Shown here in pieces: positions 31,092 through 44,179 of a stretch of 64,000 nucleotides of DNA. Location: contig CM056580.1 in assembly GCA_029721435.1 (NCBI GenBank), positions 24,236,367 through 24,300,366 on the forward strand. The letters run 5' to 3'. The notes beneath the pieces are model-generated. The model was given only the letters and a program-made list of their open reading frames with translations. It did no database searches and had not been told where the DNA came from. Positions within the stretch are counted from its first letter, which is position 1, and each line of letters opens with the position of its first letter. The translations under genes were made by a program, and so were the position numbers. The DNA comes from Gymnothorax reevesii. Lineage: Eukaryota; Chordata; Actinopteri; Anguilliformes; Muraenidae.

Positions 31092-31793
31092 GCTAACTCT
31101 CCCGATCATACTCCTCGCCAACGTCCAGTCACTGGCAAATAAGATGGATGACCTCATCAGTCGCCTGGCAGCATAACGGTACATACAGGACTGCTCTGTT
31201 CTAAGTTTCTGTGAAACATGGCTCGGACACGGAACCCCCGACGAAGCCATAACACCGCCAGGCTAAAGTGTTTACAGAGCCGACCGCGTCACGGAGGAAT
31301 GCGGAAAAACACGAGGGGGAGGAACGGCGATCTTCGTCAAACAATCCTGGAGCACCGACAACATGGTAATTTCACAGCTCTGTTCTGAGGACGTGGAATA
31401 TATTGCTGTGAAGTGTAGACCATTTTCTCTGCCCAGAGAACTGCAGTGCATCATAGTGAGCACTGTTTATATCCCCCCATCCGCCAACGAGCTGGCAGCG
31501 TTCAGCGAGCTGCACAACATGATCACCGGACATGAGAAATCACACCCCGATGCTGCTTTTATTACACTGGGTGATTTCAACCACTGCGATCTCCGGAAAT
31601 TCATCCCCAAACTACACCAGCACATGAAGTTCCCCACCAGAGGTAACAACATTCTGGATAAATGCTACAGTAACATCAGGAATGCTAACACTGCTGTCCC
31701 CAAGCCACACTTTGGAAAGTGTGACCACCTGGCGGTTCTGCTGAGGCCCACCTACACCAAGAGGCTTAAAGCAGACCCAATCACAGTCAGGAC
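31092..31793 (+). pseudogene. LINE ORF, endonuclease domain
   Basis: Frame 1 gives the AP-endonuclease-like fold that nicks target DNA. The start is LPIILLANVQSLANKMDDL with the conserved Asn, followed by the catalytic Glu in CETWLGHG, a GGGTAIFV strand, STVYIPPSAN, GDFNHC (Asp/Asn pair) and CDHLAVLL (the His of the SDH motif, with Ser replaced by Cys). Stops TAA at 31174-31176 and TAA near 31264 break it. The coding is otherwise colinear up to the hAT insertion at 31793 and resumes after it. The upstream part (about 30805-31090, RRKRGRRGG and similar basic text) is open too; the true start codon is uncertain. Confidence 0.85.
31786..31793 (+). repeat. 8-bp target duplication, left copy
   Basis: GTCAGGAC, repeated exactly at 32995-33002. 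Confidence 0.9.
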
Positions 31794-32994
31794 CAAGGGC
31801 GTAATAATGGTATTGACATTGGTGGGGACATAATTTGCCTCCCATGCCTCCCTATGTCATGACTTAACCTAGTCAAAATACAGCCTCATCAATCAGCAAT
31901 ACAGTGTGTCGCTTAATTTCCACATGAAATATACCTGTCTGCCTGATGGAGACTGATCTGCAGAGCTGCTGTGTTGTGGCTGTAAAACAAAATTTATGAT
32001 CAAGAAACACTACCTATTTTTGTCTCTTGTTGCATAATAATAATAATGATAATAATAATAATACATTTTATGCTGGCTGGCAGTTTATTGCATTAATAAT
32101 ACATTATCCTTCTATATTATTACTCATCTAACCATTCCATCTAAAGCCCTATTAGGACGGGACTAGTTTTATGGGGGGACGTGGGGTAAAAATGCATTCA
32201 GAATTTCAGATGCATCAACATGCATTGTGGAGATGGCGGTCACGTGACAACTGTCACAACTCACAACAGTGCGTGCGTGAAGATCTACCCTTTTCACGTT
32301 CTGTTCTCTTGTCCGTATAGGGCTAAAGATGAGCGGATTCTAAAAATTATGTAAAGATTTTCTGTTCTTATTTCACTCCGCTCTAAGAGACTTTTAGCAT
32401 GATTAATCTGTTTCAGTAGAATCCATGTCAGACTGCAACGCATCCCCCTCCAAAACGACAAGCATGGGAATGGGAAGCACGGAAGTTATTAGGCTACTGC
32501 ATGTTGAGGTTTATGCTGTGCTACTGGAAAAACAATGAAATCGAGCGCTTGGAAGAGAAAATGCGTCGCGGTATGAACTGGTTTTTACAAGACTATTTTG
32601 TGTGAGTAACTTACCATTGACTGGGTGAAATAATGTCTAATGTCCGCCTTTTTTCTTTTCCTGCCCGAGTCAGACATGATTCCCCGAGCCAGCAACAGTA
32701 GACGCTGTTATTTCGCAGTTATTTTTTATTTTCACCGCGTAGCCTACCAACTTACCAATGACAACCCAGTCATGATGATGGATACAGGAAGGGGAGCCAA
32801 TCACAGACAGCAAGGCTGTCCCCACCAATGACACGCCGTCTTTGAGAGGCGGAACTAAGGAGGGGAAATTTAACCTTTCGTGTCCCGAATGCCGTGCAAT
32901 GCCCCATTCAAAATTGGTATGGTGGACATTTTAAACACATCAAAATATTGGTATGGACGCGTCCATAGCGTCCATACGCATTTTTACGCCCATG
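31794..32994. mobile_element. non-autonomous hAT-like transposon inside the LINE
   Basis: 1,201 bp bounded by CAAGGGCGTAATAATGG and the reverse complement of the right end CATGGGCGTAAAAATGC. The first about 17 bp match at 14 positions. It is flanked by exact 8-bp duplications, the hAT hallmark. Removing the insert plus one duplication restores the LINE frame across the gap (ITVR followed by TVIKWTD), so the insertion came after the LINE. No transposase coding is visible; the interior is AT-rich with a (TAA)n tract near 32035-32060 and a GGACGCGTCC palindrome near the right end. Confidence 0.9.
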
Positions 32995-33002
32995 GTCAGG
33001 AC
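32995..33002 (+). repeat. 8-bp target duplication, right copy
   Basis: GTCAGGAC, identical to 31786-31793. Confidence 0.9.
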
Positions 33003-34942
33003 AGTGATAAAGTGGACTGATAGCGTGATGGGAGAACTTCAGGGCTGCCTGGAGGCCACGGACATGAACATTTTCAAAGAAGCCACGAACAATATTCATG
33101 AATACACGGACACTGTTAGCAGCTACATTGACTGGTGCACCTCCATCTGCATTCCCTCTCGGACTATTCGTGTCTTTCCTAACCAGAAGCCCTGGTTTAA
33201 TGCGCATGTACGCAGCAAAATCAGGACGAGGTGTGCCGCTTTCAAGTCTGGTGACACCCTGGAGTATAAAGTCGCCCGCTACGAGCTCCAAAAATCCATC
33301 AGAGATGCTAAGCGGACTTATACTCAGAGACTTGATTGCTGCTACAAGGAGAACAACACGAGAGGCATGTGGCAGGCTATCAGGTCTATGACCAACTACA
33401 GGCCTGATGCTAACAGGCCCGTGGTCCAGAACAACATCCTGCCGGACAACCTCAACAGCTTCTATGCAAGATTCGACCAGCAGAACACTGACATCCCCTT
33501 AAAGGCGCCCTGCGACCCAGGTGAGACTCCACTGCAAGTGACACACTCACAGGTCCTCAGTGCTCTGAGGAAGGTGAACCCCCGTAAGGCGGCCGGACCT
33601 GACCGGGTGGCACCAAGAGTTCTGAGGGCCTGTACATCTTCAACACCTCCCTCTCGCTGGAAACCGTCCCTCGCGCCTTCAAGTCGTCAGTGATTGTGCC
33701 GGTTCCCAAGAAAACCAACGCCACCACCATGAACGACCTGCGACCCGTGGCACTCACCCCGGCTGCCATGAAGTGTCTGGAGAGGCTGGTCCTCACCCAC
33801 ATCAACTCATCAGTTCCTGACTCAGTGGATCCCCATCAGTTCGCCTACCGCTCCAACAGATCAGTGGAGGACGCGGTGGCACTGGCTCTTCACTCCACCC
33901 TCCAACACCTGGACAGCAACAATACCTACGCCCGGCTACTGTTCCTGGATTATACCTCAGCCTTCAACACCATCAGGCCGATGAAGCTGACCACCAAGCT
34001 GGCTGACCTGGGATTACCAACACCCACTCGCAACTGGATCCTGGACTTTCTGACGGACAGACCACAAGTGGTGAGGATGGGAAAGAAGATCTCTGCAGAG
34101 CTAACGGTCAGCACAGGAACCCCGCAGGGCTGCTGCCTCAGCCCGAAACTTTTCTCCCTCTACACATATGACTGCACCCCTCCCCCACACAGCAACAACA
34201 TCATCATTAAGTATGCAGACGACACCACCATCCTGGGCCTCATCAGAGGACAGGATGAGTCTGAATACAGGGACCTGGTCCGCCTATGGAAAGGACAACG
34301 ACCTTGTCCTTAACATAGGAAAAACAAAAGAACTCATTGTGGACTACAGGAAGAAAGCCCCCCCTCTTCTGCCACTCACCATCCATGGCACTGTGGTGGA
34401 GCGGACTGCCAGCTTTAAATTCCTCGGACTCACCATCTCTGAGAGCCTCAGCTGGGAGAACAACACTGTGGCCAAAGTGAAGAGAACCCAGCAGAGGCTG
34501 CACTTCATCAGACTGCTGAGGAAAGCTGGACTAACACGCAAGCCCCTCACCCAGGCCTACAGAGGACTTGCTGAAAGCATCCTCACCAGCGGCATCACAG
34601 TGTAGTATGGGAACACCACCCTGGCTGAGAGGAAGAAGCTGCAGCGGGTCGTCAAGACGGCAGAGAGGATCATTGGTTCCTACCTCCCTTCCATGGACAA
34701 TATTTACACACAGCGTAGCAGGAGGAAAGCACAGAGCATCCTCAGGGACAGACACCACCCAGCCCACGCTCTGTTCCAGTGGAGAGACTCAGGCTACAAC
34801 CTGAGACGCCGCAGGCCTGAGAGCACTCACCGGGCCCGCTTCCACAACAGCTTCTTCCCTGCTGCTGTCAAGCTAGTGGAACAGGACATTAAGGAGGGAA
34901 AACCCCTCACGCCACCAGCCTCCACACACAGCACATCGTAAC
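33003..34942 (+). pseudogene. LINE ORF, reverse transcriptase and C-terminal tail
   Basis: After the hAT insert the frame resumes with WTDSVMGELQGCLEAT and reaches the reverse transcriptase with [14 protein letters not shown] short deletion near 33630 shifts the frame. [52 protein letters not shown] and the catalytic KYADDTT (34209-34229) then follow in frame 3. A second shift near 34285 leads to [18 protein letters not shown] and SFKFLGLTISE. A TAG at 34603-34605 interrupts at ITV/YGN (ancestral TGG likely), and the tail RIIGSYLPSM, AQSILRDRHHPAHALF, RARFHNSFFPAAV ends at the stop near 34941. The enzyme would copy the element RNA into the target. All main motifs are present, but at least two shifts and one stop make it dead. 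Confidence 0.9.
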
Positions 34943-35397
34943 CCCTCATATGGACAATTCTACTCATGTGCAATAATCCAATACCTAACGTCCAAATATT
35001 TATTAATTTTCATTCCCCATGTGCAATATTATTTATTACCAGTGCAATATAACCTACTTTCTGTGCAATAGCAACTGTAATATCCCGTTATTTCCCGGTT
35101 GGCTTTTGTATATATTCTTTTGATTTTGACTTTCTCAGGATGCCTTATGTATATATTCTCTTGATTCACTAGTATATTGTACATTTGATACCTTTTCTTC
35201 TTCATGTATATTTTGTTAGGATATTTTCTATTCACAGCTATATTTTATATTTTTTACAGGACTCTGCTTCATATTTAATATTTTATTTTATTGCTCTTAC
35301 TGCACAAACTGACCGGGAAACGCACAAGAATTCCAATGTACTCGCTGCAAATTGTTTTTAACCTGTACAAATGGCAATAAATTCTAATTCTAATTCT
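34943..35397 (+). other. LINE 3' UTR and tail
   Basis: AT-rich 3' UTR ending in CAATAAATTCTAATTCTAATTCTA. The short tandem tail in place of a poly(A) run is typical of several fish LINE clades. Confidence 0.8.
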
Positions 35398-35440
35398 AAG
35401 ATAACATCGATTCTACAAACTGCGCATGTGTCAGAAAATC
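35398..35440 (+). repeat. right flank of LINE target, paralogous to 38165-38207
   Basis: AAGATAACATCGATTCT...AAACTGCGCATGTGTCA matches the reverse complement of 38165-38207 with a few differences. Confidence 0.75.
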
Positions 35441-38160
35441 GACCGTGGGTTCAATTTCATGGCGCCAAGATGGCACACGATGTGGACACAGCAAGCAATC
35501 AGGTAAGGTTAACCTCTTTTTTCTTGATCTAACATGATATTCGCAAAATAGTATGGAGCTGAAAATGAAGTGGCTTTACTTTCGTTGAAAGCCTGAGTTT
35601 CTAGTTACGTAACTTTATCAGTTTCTTAGTGGTAGGTGCAGTTAGCCGATATACTCAACACAGCACACAGCCTAGTGTCGATGTTGAACAGCAGAGCCAT
35701 GTAGTGAGAGTCGCGTCAACTCCGTTCACTCCAAACCAATTTTTTACAGTAATAGTGGGTCGTGGAGTCTCCCAATAGTTCCCGGAAGTTAGCTACGAAG
35801 ACTAACGATACCAGTCCAGCAGCTGAGATGAAGCGGAATTGACCATTCATGATCTTTCAAAAGGTGAGACGAATAAAGAATTAGACAGTTTATTTTCAGC
35901 ACATCTGAATCAAATTACTATGTACAGTAAAGCGTTTTCCTGGATTGTCCCCTGTACAATTCAAGATATATTGAACGTTTAAGGGCAGAAAATTAAGCTA
36001 GTATACTAGCTAGGTACAGTTAGCGACACAGTTACTAGCACTGACCACGAGCAGCAGCATAATGGAAAACTCCGTTCTCTCAGTGTCATTTCATCCAACC
36101 ACGCGATATTGGAGGAAAAGGCTTCTTAAAGTGATGTTTTTGCAGAGTGGGGTGGAGGAGTGAAATGTTAGAGAATTAACGTAAATATGACATCAGACTG
36201 GCTATAGTGGTGGATGTGGTGTAGTGATTGGTGTAGTGGTTATCTTTGAGTACAAGGTAGGTAACGTTAGCTATCATAATTAAGTTAATGTTACATAATG
36301 TTAAATCAGAAAGCCATCCGTTTCTGTGATACATCGCTATTAATATTGATTGTATGAGCTAATTAATGTCTTTACTGCAATTTAATTAGCTAAAACGTCA
36401 TCTATAGTTAGAGTTTTTAGGATTTGAGATTCTATTGACTATTACTTGTCATTAGTATGTTGCTGCTCATTTTGCATTGATGGTTAAGGGAGAGGGAAGC
36501 TGGAGGACCAAATAGAAAATTGAAAACAGAAAGCATTGGCTAAACAATTTGGAAAATTTAGCATAGAAGACTAAGTGAGGAGTCATACTGAATAGTATTA
36601 ATATTGAATTGTACTGTATTACTTGTCTGAAAAACTGCAAAGATCCATCTTTATACTACTTCCTGTTACAAGTTACTGATGCCAGTCACCATACTTTCTT
36701 AAACATCAGCAGCATAGCTGATCACAACTACTTAACTTCCATAAGCTACGTTGGGAAACAAAGACCATGCCTCATCTCTCAGCACCATTTCCCATCCAAG
36801 CCCACAAAGATGAGTCTAACCCTTTCTCCTGCTTTTCTCTCTCTCTCTCTCTCTGTCTCTGAAGAAGTGCAGGTGATTCAATAGGAGCCAGAGAACTCCC
36901 TGCAACGAGACAGACGACAGTCACCCTGCACCGAGTCTTAACTCCCTAAGCTATACAAGCCTTTCCCTGTTCCTTACTTTTAATAAACTGGACAATAAGC
37001 TTCCGAATCGTGTGGTCTTTGGTTGTGAAAAAATGCATGGGCAGTGTTTGAATATGATCACCTCACATTTTTGTTGCTGTTGTAATTTTGAATGATCTTT
37101 AATTTTCTCCTGCTGAATTGAGCCTACAAACTCTACAATTGTACTCAACCCCGCAGCGATTGGAGCACTCCCATGCAGCGCAGCAAACCATGGTCGAGAT
37201 TATATACAAGGACAACATGGAGGAGAGGGCACAGACAAACTATCTCACATGCTATTCATGTTTCTGAGTTTACTTCTTGAATAACTGTAGTACAAAAAAA
37301 GCTAAATAAGATACACAGAAAATGTTTGTGTATAACAATATAAGTTTGTATGTTAATGTGTCTTGTTCTGTCTGGATATATAGTGTGTAATGAGCTCTTC
37401 CTAAAAATATTACTGTACATGAAGGCCTAGATAAATTTATACCTTCTGCATGCAAAAAGTCAATAGAAAAGTTGTTTTGAATGTATGTATTGGTGTTTAG
37501 TGATAAGTGCAGAGGTGCATAAAAATTATGAGCAGATAAATTATAATAATTACCAGTGGATTTTCTAAGATGCCACACTGAACATTTATGCTGCTTTTAA
37601 TGATGCAGGGTCTAATTGTGCTGTCAGCTGATACTCATTGTTAGTCACCTGTCAGTCCTCTGTCCTGTCTGAAACTCGATTACATAACGATTACATGAGT
37701 TAATTACTGAATTGATAACTTAGATCCTCCATTTCCACGGGATGATTAAAATCCCAAGCAAATGAAGAAATGGTAGAAAATAAAAAAATTTTGAAACGTC
37801 CCTTCCCCTCCCTCTGCATAATAAACATTCGAGGATAAAGTTTTTGGGGGTGTTGTTAAACTCTTCGCACTCAACGTTTGCGTGGCCGGTTTTGAGTAAT
37901 GGCGAGTAGCCGACTCAATTCACGGATTTCATTTGCGACATCACGTCATGTGGATGAATGTAATCGTGTCTATTCTGTTCTCTAGCCAGTTGGCATTGGT
38001 TTATGTGCCCTATTGTGGGTGTTGTGCGGATAAATATCGATTCCAATAGTTTGAAATATCATCTGGCATGCTAGTTATCATTGAACTCAGCTATGCTTGC
38101 CATCACGTCCTGAACGTGCCAGTAAACCTTTGAAACGGTTATATCAAAATTGAGTAAATC
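35441..38160. other. non-coding region
   Basis: No gene recognised. It contains a (CT)n tract at about 36837-36860 and mostly AT-rich DNA. A possible short start-codon segment with a GTAAGG donor at 35470-35502 is discussed and rejected separately. Confidence 0.45.
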
Positions 38161-38285
38161 CAAATCGTTTTTGACACACGCGCAGTTTAAAGAATCGATG
38201 TTATCTTCCACTCGATACATAATGCCCGTGACCCCGTGACATTTTGACAGTTATTTCACGCTATACAGAATCGTATTCATTCTGA
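38161..38285 (-). repeat. unoccupied paralogue of the LINE insertion site
   Basis: The reverse complement joins without interruption the two flanks found at 30664-30738 and 35398-35440. The junction falls at 38205-38207. Confidence 0.8.
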
Positions 38286-38910
38286 AGAAAGTGACGTCCG
38301 TAAACTGCAATCCGTATTTGTAATTTAGTGAAGGTTTTATTCTCACAGAGAATTTATACACAGCATAATCTATGCGCGATTTGACTTACAAAAGTAAAAA
38401 AGAGTTTATGCACAACTATAGACTAACATGCTCACGTTTTTAATAGGTGTACGATTTTTATGTGTACAAGCACAGAACTTTTGACAGTAACCTTACCCCA
38501 TGCCCCTCCAATTTACGATCAAGCGGGATTCAACATTCAGTACACCTGAGGAAGAGCAGATTTGGACGGTAATAGTATTTGGTGCATCTGGAGTTTATTT
38601 CTCTTAGTTTTTTGCTTAGCAAAAGAGAAATTATAAAAGAAATTGAAGAGATTGTTGCTGCATGAGGGCCATTGTGTCAGGATTGTCACTTTAATTTTGT
38701 GCATGTCCAAAATAAGCGAGGCACTTGCGCAGTTTCAGGCGTTCTTAGATTTCATACTCTGATCATGTGCTGCTCATGTTCTGATAATTTTCTGATCATT
38801 ACCTTCATATCACGCTTCCCTGGAAGCAGAGGTGTAAAATACAGGGGTCCGAAAGTAAAAGTCCTGCCAAGTTTTTCTCCCTCACACAGAATGAACTGAT
38901 CACTCATATT

Positions 38911-40581
38911 GGCCCTCATTTATCAAACTTGCGTAGGATCTGGTGTAGATTTTGGTGTAAATATCATCGTTCACCAGGTGTCACGTCTGATTTACTAAAA
39001 GTGTGTACGTCGCAGATTTCGGTGTAGAACTGCCGTGGCATTGATCCGGTGGCAGAAACCATCGTAATTTACATGACACGCCCCTATAAATTCATGCTCC
39101 GAGAGGCATAGTCCTGCCCACTTTACGACATGGACTCTTGACAGACGGCAAAGAGGAAAGAACTTAACTGAGGAGGAAATATCGTCGGCCTGCTGATAAA
39201 CCTCGTATCTACAATTTTATGAGAAACAAAAACTCGTATGTCCATGATAATAGCATATACATTGCAAAATACTAAATTTCATTGATTGGATACATTCTTG
39301 GAGGAAAAATAGTCGTCCTACCCGAACACAGCTCAACTGCATTCTTACATGCAAAATTAAACTTTTTTTTTTTTTGCTCTCCTGTAAAGTTTATCATTTT
39401 GAAGATACGAGGTTTTATCAGCAGGTCGACGATAGATGGAGAAAAACAAAAATATTTTATTTGGAAGTCTAAAGAGTGGCATAAAGGGAGCCCAGTAGGC
39501 TGCAGTTTGGAGCAACTATTCCTGCTGCAGTAGTAAACACTGTTGGGGTGGAAAACCGGAGTGCAGCAGATATTTTATTTGATTCATTAAAAAATCAAAG
39601 TGACACTTAATTTTTGTGCTTGGACGCACTTAAATGACCAAAATTCTTGTTAGACGCATTTATTATTGTGGCCATGACGCACATTTCTCCATTGCCCACA
39701 CTTATTTTAAGCGTGTCCAAAGCTAAATTTTTTTCTCGGCCAAGTTTATTTTAAACGGTACTTTCTTAGCGGCACTGGAATGGTCATCAACTTGCGCACT
39801 TACAAGTGTGGTCAAGAAAAAAATTTAGCTTTGGCCACATGTAAAAGTCCGAATAAAGTCGGCCTAAATAAATTCAATTTATAGATCCACAATATTTCAT
39901 GTTATATTACCTACATAATTGACAATCCAAATGCTTTGTAGGTAAAAAAAAGGGGTCCAATTTTAAGATCGCCTCCAAAAAATGGGCAACAGCGCAAGAA
40001 CCGGTGGAGGCCAACTAGACTCGAACTTCCAGCTGTCACAGCACTGATAGGCTCCCTCTCAATCGTTGGAATACGAGCCGTCGGGGACATGGATGAGTCC
40101 CCCCCGCCTCGATCGGAGCACAATCCAGCACCATGAGGGTAATTGGTAAAATACAGTCTGCAGAGATCACTCTTCATTGTACTTTTATCCGTGTTACTCC
40201 ATAACATTTTATTGGGTGCCACACAAAACGAGCAGCCACTCATCACATCTGTGTAGAGAAATTAATTACACTTATATTTGGAAACAACCTTCTTTTATTC
40301 ACTTATTTATTCATTCTTTTATTTAGGCTATTTATTTTTAATAATAAGAACAACAACAGCATGACGTCCACATCGCTGCATATGGTTCATTACTCATTTT
40401 GACAGCTGCACTCGTTCCTGCATGTTGTTCGCTGTTTTCAGATTTGCGTACACCTGGTCAGAGCTGGCGTGAGATTTTTGCAGACCGTTCGCTCACGTTC
40501 AGACTGATAAATGCCGATTCTTGCGGGAGATTTGGTGTACACCCATTTTTTTGGTGTACGCAAGTTTGATAAATGAGGGCC
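38911..40581. mobile_element. DNA transposon with perfect 25-bp TIRs (PIF/Harbinger-like, tentative)
   Basis: Left end GGCCCTCATTTATCAAACTT (plus GCGTA) at 38911-38935 is the exact reverse complement of 40557-40581. Total 1,671 bp. No intact transposase is visible. An internal inverted pair lies at 39182-39212 and 39401-39435 (GATACGAGGTTTATCAGCAG-like), and another at 39717-39745 and 39807-39838. On the minus strand at about 40140-39990, a frame reads SDRGGGDSSMSPTARIPTIE and then REPISAV. This is weakly reminiscent of the GGG...LSP...I.G linker in Harbinger-associated Myb-like proteins. The flanking duplication is unclear (ATT left, ATA right), so the superfamily is a guess. Confidence 0.8.
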
Positions 40582-43500
40582 ATAGACTCTATCTCCTGTC
40601 CAAAGTAAATCCAGGTGGTAGGAATAAAGTTCTGGGGAGAATTTTCACTTTCTGAACCCGGACTTTACACCCCTGGCCAGGAGTAATTAGAGCGTGAGAG
40701 ATTGGGCACCAGCGTAGTGTCTGTGTGAAACTACACTATATCTGCTTCCGCTAAGCCATTGCTTTCACAATATCATGTTTTTAGCCACATAGCATAATTG
40801 CCTTAGTCATATTTTTGCCAAAATGAGATATCAGCTGCCTGTTTTATCGTGTTTGTGAAAAAAATGCTTTTTCCCCCTTTTTTCTCAAAACCTTAAAAAA
40901 TAAAATATCAAATTATAAAAATCCATTTCCATAAATCCTTAAAAATGTGTTAGGCAATTATGCTGTGAGGCTAATGATGTATAAAGGTCAAGTTGTGTCT
41001 GGAAGACTACAGCTACAGAGTAAATGTCTCTTATGAATGCAAAGAAGCCAAGAGCACTTTAAGTGCAAGAACAAATTGGATTTGCAAGCAGGATTGCCTC
41101 TTTTTTGTATGTTTACTGGCCCATGCGGAGCAGCATTAATTACGTGGAAGTAACTGCCCAATGGATGAGATACTTCCCACAGTCAGGGAAGGGAATGCCA
41201 GATTGAATACCATTGCCCTTTAACACCAAGTACTGCAAGCAGAGGATTTAAATGCCTTCAAGGAGACATTAAGAGCCATGCCAGTGTTGTTAACCAGGAT
41301 TGCACAACAGGATACTTTTCGCATCAAGTAGGACTTAAGACTTGATTTCAACCAGACTACAATAATGGAAGTCCACACCTGTTGTAGCCATTTGTGGCAC
41401 AGGCTGTAGTCGCGAGTCATTGCAAAGAAAAGTGACTCACAAGAAAGTAATTCTGAGAAAGCGATCCTTGTCCTGGTCATTTATTCTTCCAGGGTCAACC
41501 ACAAACCAAACCTCTCACATATCCCACATGGAAGGAACCTATATAAACATATAGGTTTTAATATAGGGCCACATATAGGTTTTGCATATATGCAACATAC
41601 ATAAAATTGGCCGTTTTATATATCATAGGTACACATAGATACACATATGTACCTATAATGTATGAAAATGGCCATTTAAAACTTTTGGTTTTTTTTACAT
41701 ATTATGCATTTCAAATCCCACCTGAATCTGGGATATCCAATTTGGGAACTACGCACAAATTTTTCAACTGACTCGCATATGCAGCCCCTGTTGATGGTTC
41801 AGTAAAGTGAACACAGTCCTCAGCCATTAGCAATTCTGTTTTATACGTCTGCTGGGTGAAACTTTGTAAGCTTAGAACGAGGATAGTCAAATATAGAAGT
41901 GGTCAATCTTATTTATGAGTGGCTGTCTAGCTAACAGGACATGCCTAGAGGAACTCTAATATACATAACCCTTCCCAGCTGGTGCTTCGCAATTTGCATC
42001 CCTGTAGTGCATTTGCCAATTACACGCCTTCTGAAAAGAGCTGCCGACCACTGCTGGTTGATACAAGCCAGGGATTAAAACTTATATGTCTATATGGGTT
42101 CTTTCCTTGTGGGAATTTAAGAATCCTTGTTATAACATCCCTTTAGGAAAAGGTCTGGGACGTTTAGTTGCTATACAAGCATTTCAGATAAAAGACAAGT
42201 GTTTGTTCATTAAAACTGTGAACAGAAATGTAGAAATTAAAATTAAACACAATAATATGCTCAATATCATATGTGAAAAGGAACCCAAGAAACACCTAGA
42301 AAATTCCAAGTTACTGTGGTTTGAATAAATCTACTATTGATAGGGACGTAGAGTCAAATGTAAGGATAGAAAGAATCCTCACCTTCATACATGCATACAT
42401 TTTCTCCACGTGCCCCCTTTTACTTTGCTGGATAAGCAATCAAGCTATTGATGTACTCAACAACTCTACTAAATAACTGACTTCATATTTGGTAAGCCTT
42501 ATTGCATTCTGAACAGCAAATGTGCGTGAAACAGGAAACTCTTGAATGTCAAAAAAAAAAACATTCTGATGTAATTCTGTAAGTTTGCAGTTCCACTTTA
42601 TGCCCATCCATAGTGTGGGAAATATTGTGTAAACATGGGCTGTAATCTCAAATCATTCTCCACTTATCAAATGTTATCCCCTTGTACCCGGAACGATCTT
42701 GTTTTGTTCCCAGCCTTTGCGCTCTTGTTTATTATGATGTTGGGGTCCTGAAAGCTGTGACACACCCCATCAGGACATATACACAAAGCCGAAAGCCTTG
42801 CCAAATCATTGCTGGAATCTGGTTTTGGAACATGTTTTTGGAAAGACTGGGTACGGCCTTTCTATCTCACTCTCACTCCAGACAGGCAAGCTGCAGGCCC
42901 CACCTGAGAGATGAGGGCCTTTGGCAGTCGTTTCTCTTGGGGCGGGATTGCCTGGAAAGGAACAAAGGTGATAATTTCTCAAACGTGCCAAAAGCCAAAG
43001 AACCTGAAATACTTATATGTATATGTAAATAAATATTGCAAGGCAGCTGAGGCCAAGAGTTAAAATTACAAATGGACCCTTTCAAAGGTGGCAGATAGGA
43101 TGGGGGATCTTATGATTGCATTTTAAGGCAAGCTCTTCTGTTCCCGGTTTAGTAGGAAAGTTGTTCGCATCATTGTAGTGTATTGTCATCACCACATGTG
43201 CACATTCATGTATTTCTATCCAAAGCTGATGAAGTCAGGTATTTCACTTTGCATGTCTCTCTTGAAAACAAGCAAGACCCAGATCACTCAAAGTCAAGTA
43301 AGAGCAAATATAATGATTTTTCTATTTTCTAGGCTATTTTCTTTGAAACTTTGACTTGCCCAACTAAATACCTTCACTGATCTTTTTAAGGGTTATTTTG
43401 CATGCAGCGCAGAGACATCCTAGAAACGGCAGGTTCTTCAGTTTGCACCATGCGGTCAGTTTGTGCTATCTGTTTGAAAGATAATATATGATTCCTTAAT

Positions 43501-43737
43501 GTACCCGTGTGTCATCATCTTAAATTACTAAAGTGATGTGTAAATGAACCACCTGAATACTCTAGTTACTAGAGTCATATTAAGGTGGTGGATTATGCCT
43601 TATTATGCCTTAGAATCATAGAGCTGTACCTTGTGTCCATGCAGAATCTCATAAAAGATCCTCGTTTCTCTCCTGCATCATGAAGAAAAGGAAGGGAGCA
43701 TCATTAACGCATGGATGTTAATGAAGGAGGCCCTTCT

Positions 43738-43748
43738 GTGTGTGCGTG

Positions 43749-43789
<41 letters not shown>
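43738..43789. repeat. (TG)n microsatellite
   Basis: TGTGTGTGCGTGCATGTG followed by an uninterrupted TG run, total about 50 bp. Confidence 0.95.
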
Positions 43790-43790
<1 letters not shown>

Positions 43791-44179
43791 AAGAAAGCTT
43801 AGGGCATCTGAAGCACCAAAAAAAAGCATGGTAGTAACAAGCCAATATAGATCCTCAGCACAAAAGCAGGTCACATTAAGTCTCAATAGAACATTGCCAG
43901 ACAGCTCAGTGACAGAATAACAAACACAAATATGCCTATGAAGGACGAAGATGGAGCATTGAATACCAAGACGAATTAGCAGTTAGAAAGGGAGTTTCTT
44001 GGACACTGAAAAGTCCTTAAAATCAATAATAAAGCAGTAGTTTGTAAAATTATCAACCTACTATCTGAAGTTGGAAAGAACTTCATATGCAACCTCCAGC
44101 AAAGCCAAATGAAATCAGTACTTTTTCAGCTTTCATTGATGTTTGAATATTCAGAGAAACATTCTGTTCTGTAAAAACA

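Larger units (their letters stand above)
30739..35397 (+). mobile_element. near full-length LINE (non-LTR retrotransposon), interrupted by a hAT-like element
   Basis: About 3.45 kb once the inserted hAT-like element is excluded: 5' UTR, apurinic-type endonuclease domain, reverse transcriptase, C-terminal tail, and a 3' end of (ATTCTA)n repeats at about 35379-35397. The left junction at 30738/30739 and right junction at 35397/35398 share AAG, so any target duplication is at most 3 bp. The homologous unoccupied site at 38205-38207 (inverted) confirms the boundaries. The protein style suggests the jockey/L2/Rex group; I do not name a clade. Nonsense codons and small deletions make it inactive. 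Confidence 0.9.

Noticed and set aside
35470..35502. ATG with 11 codons followed by GTAAGG after a CCAAGATGGC motif
   Set aside because: Looks like a possible first exon, but 11 codons and a donor are too little, no downstream exon was seen, and the region adjoins dispersed repeat.
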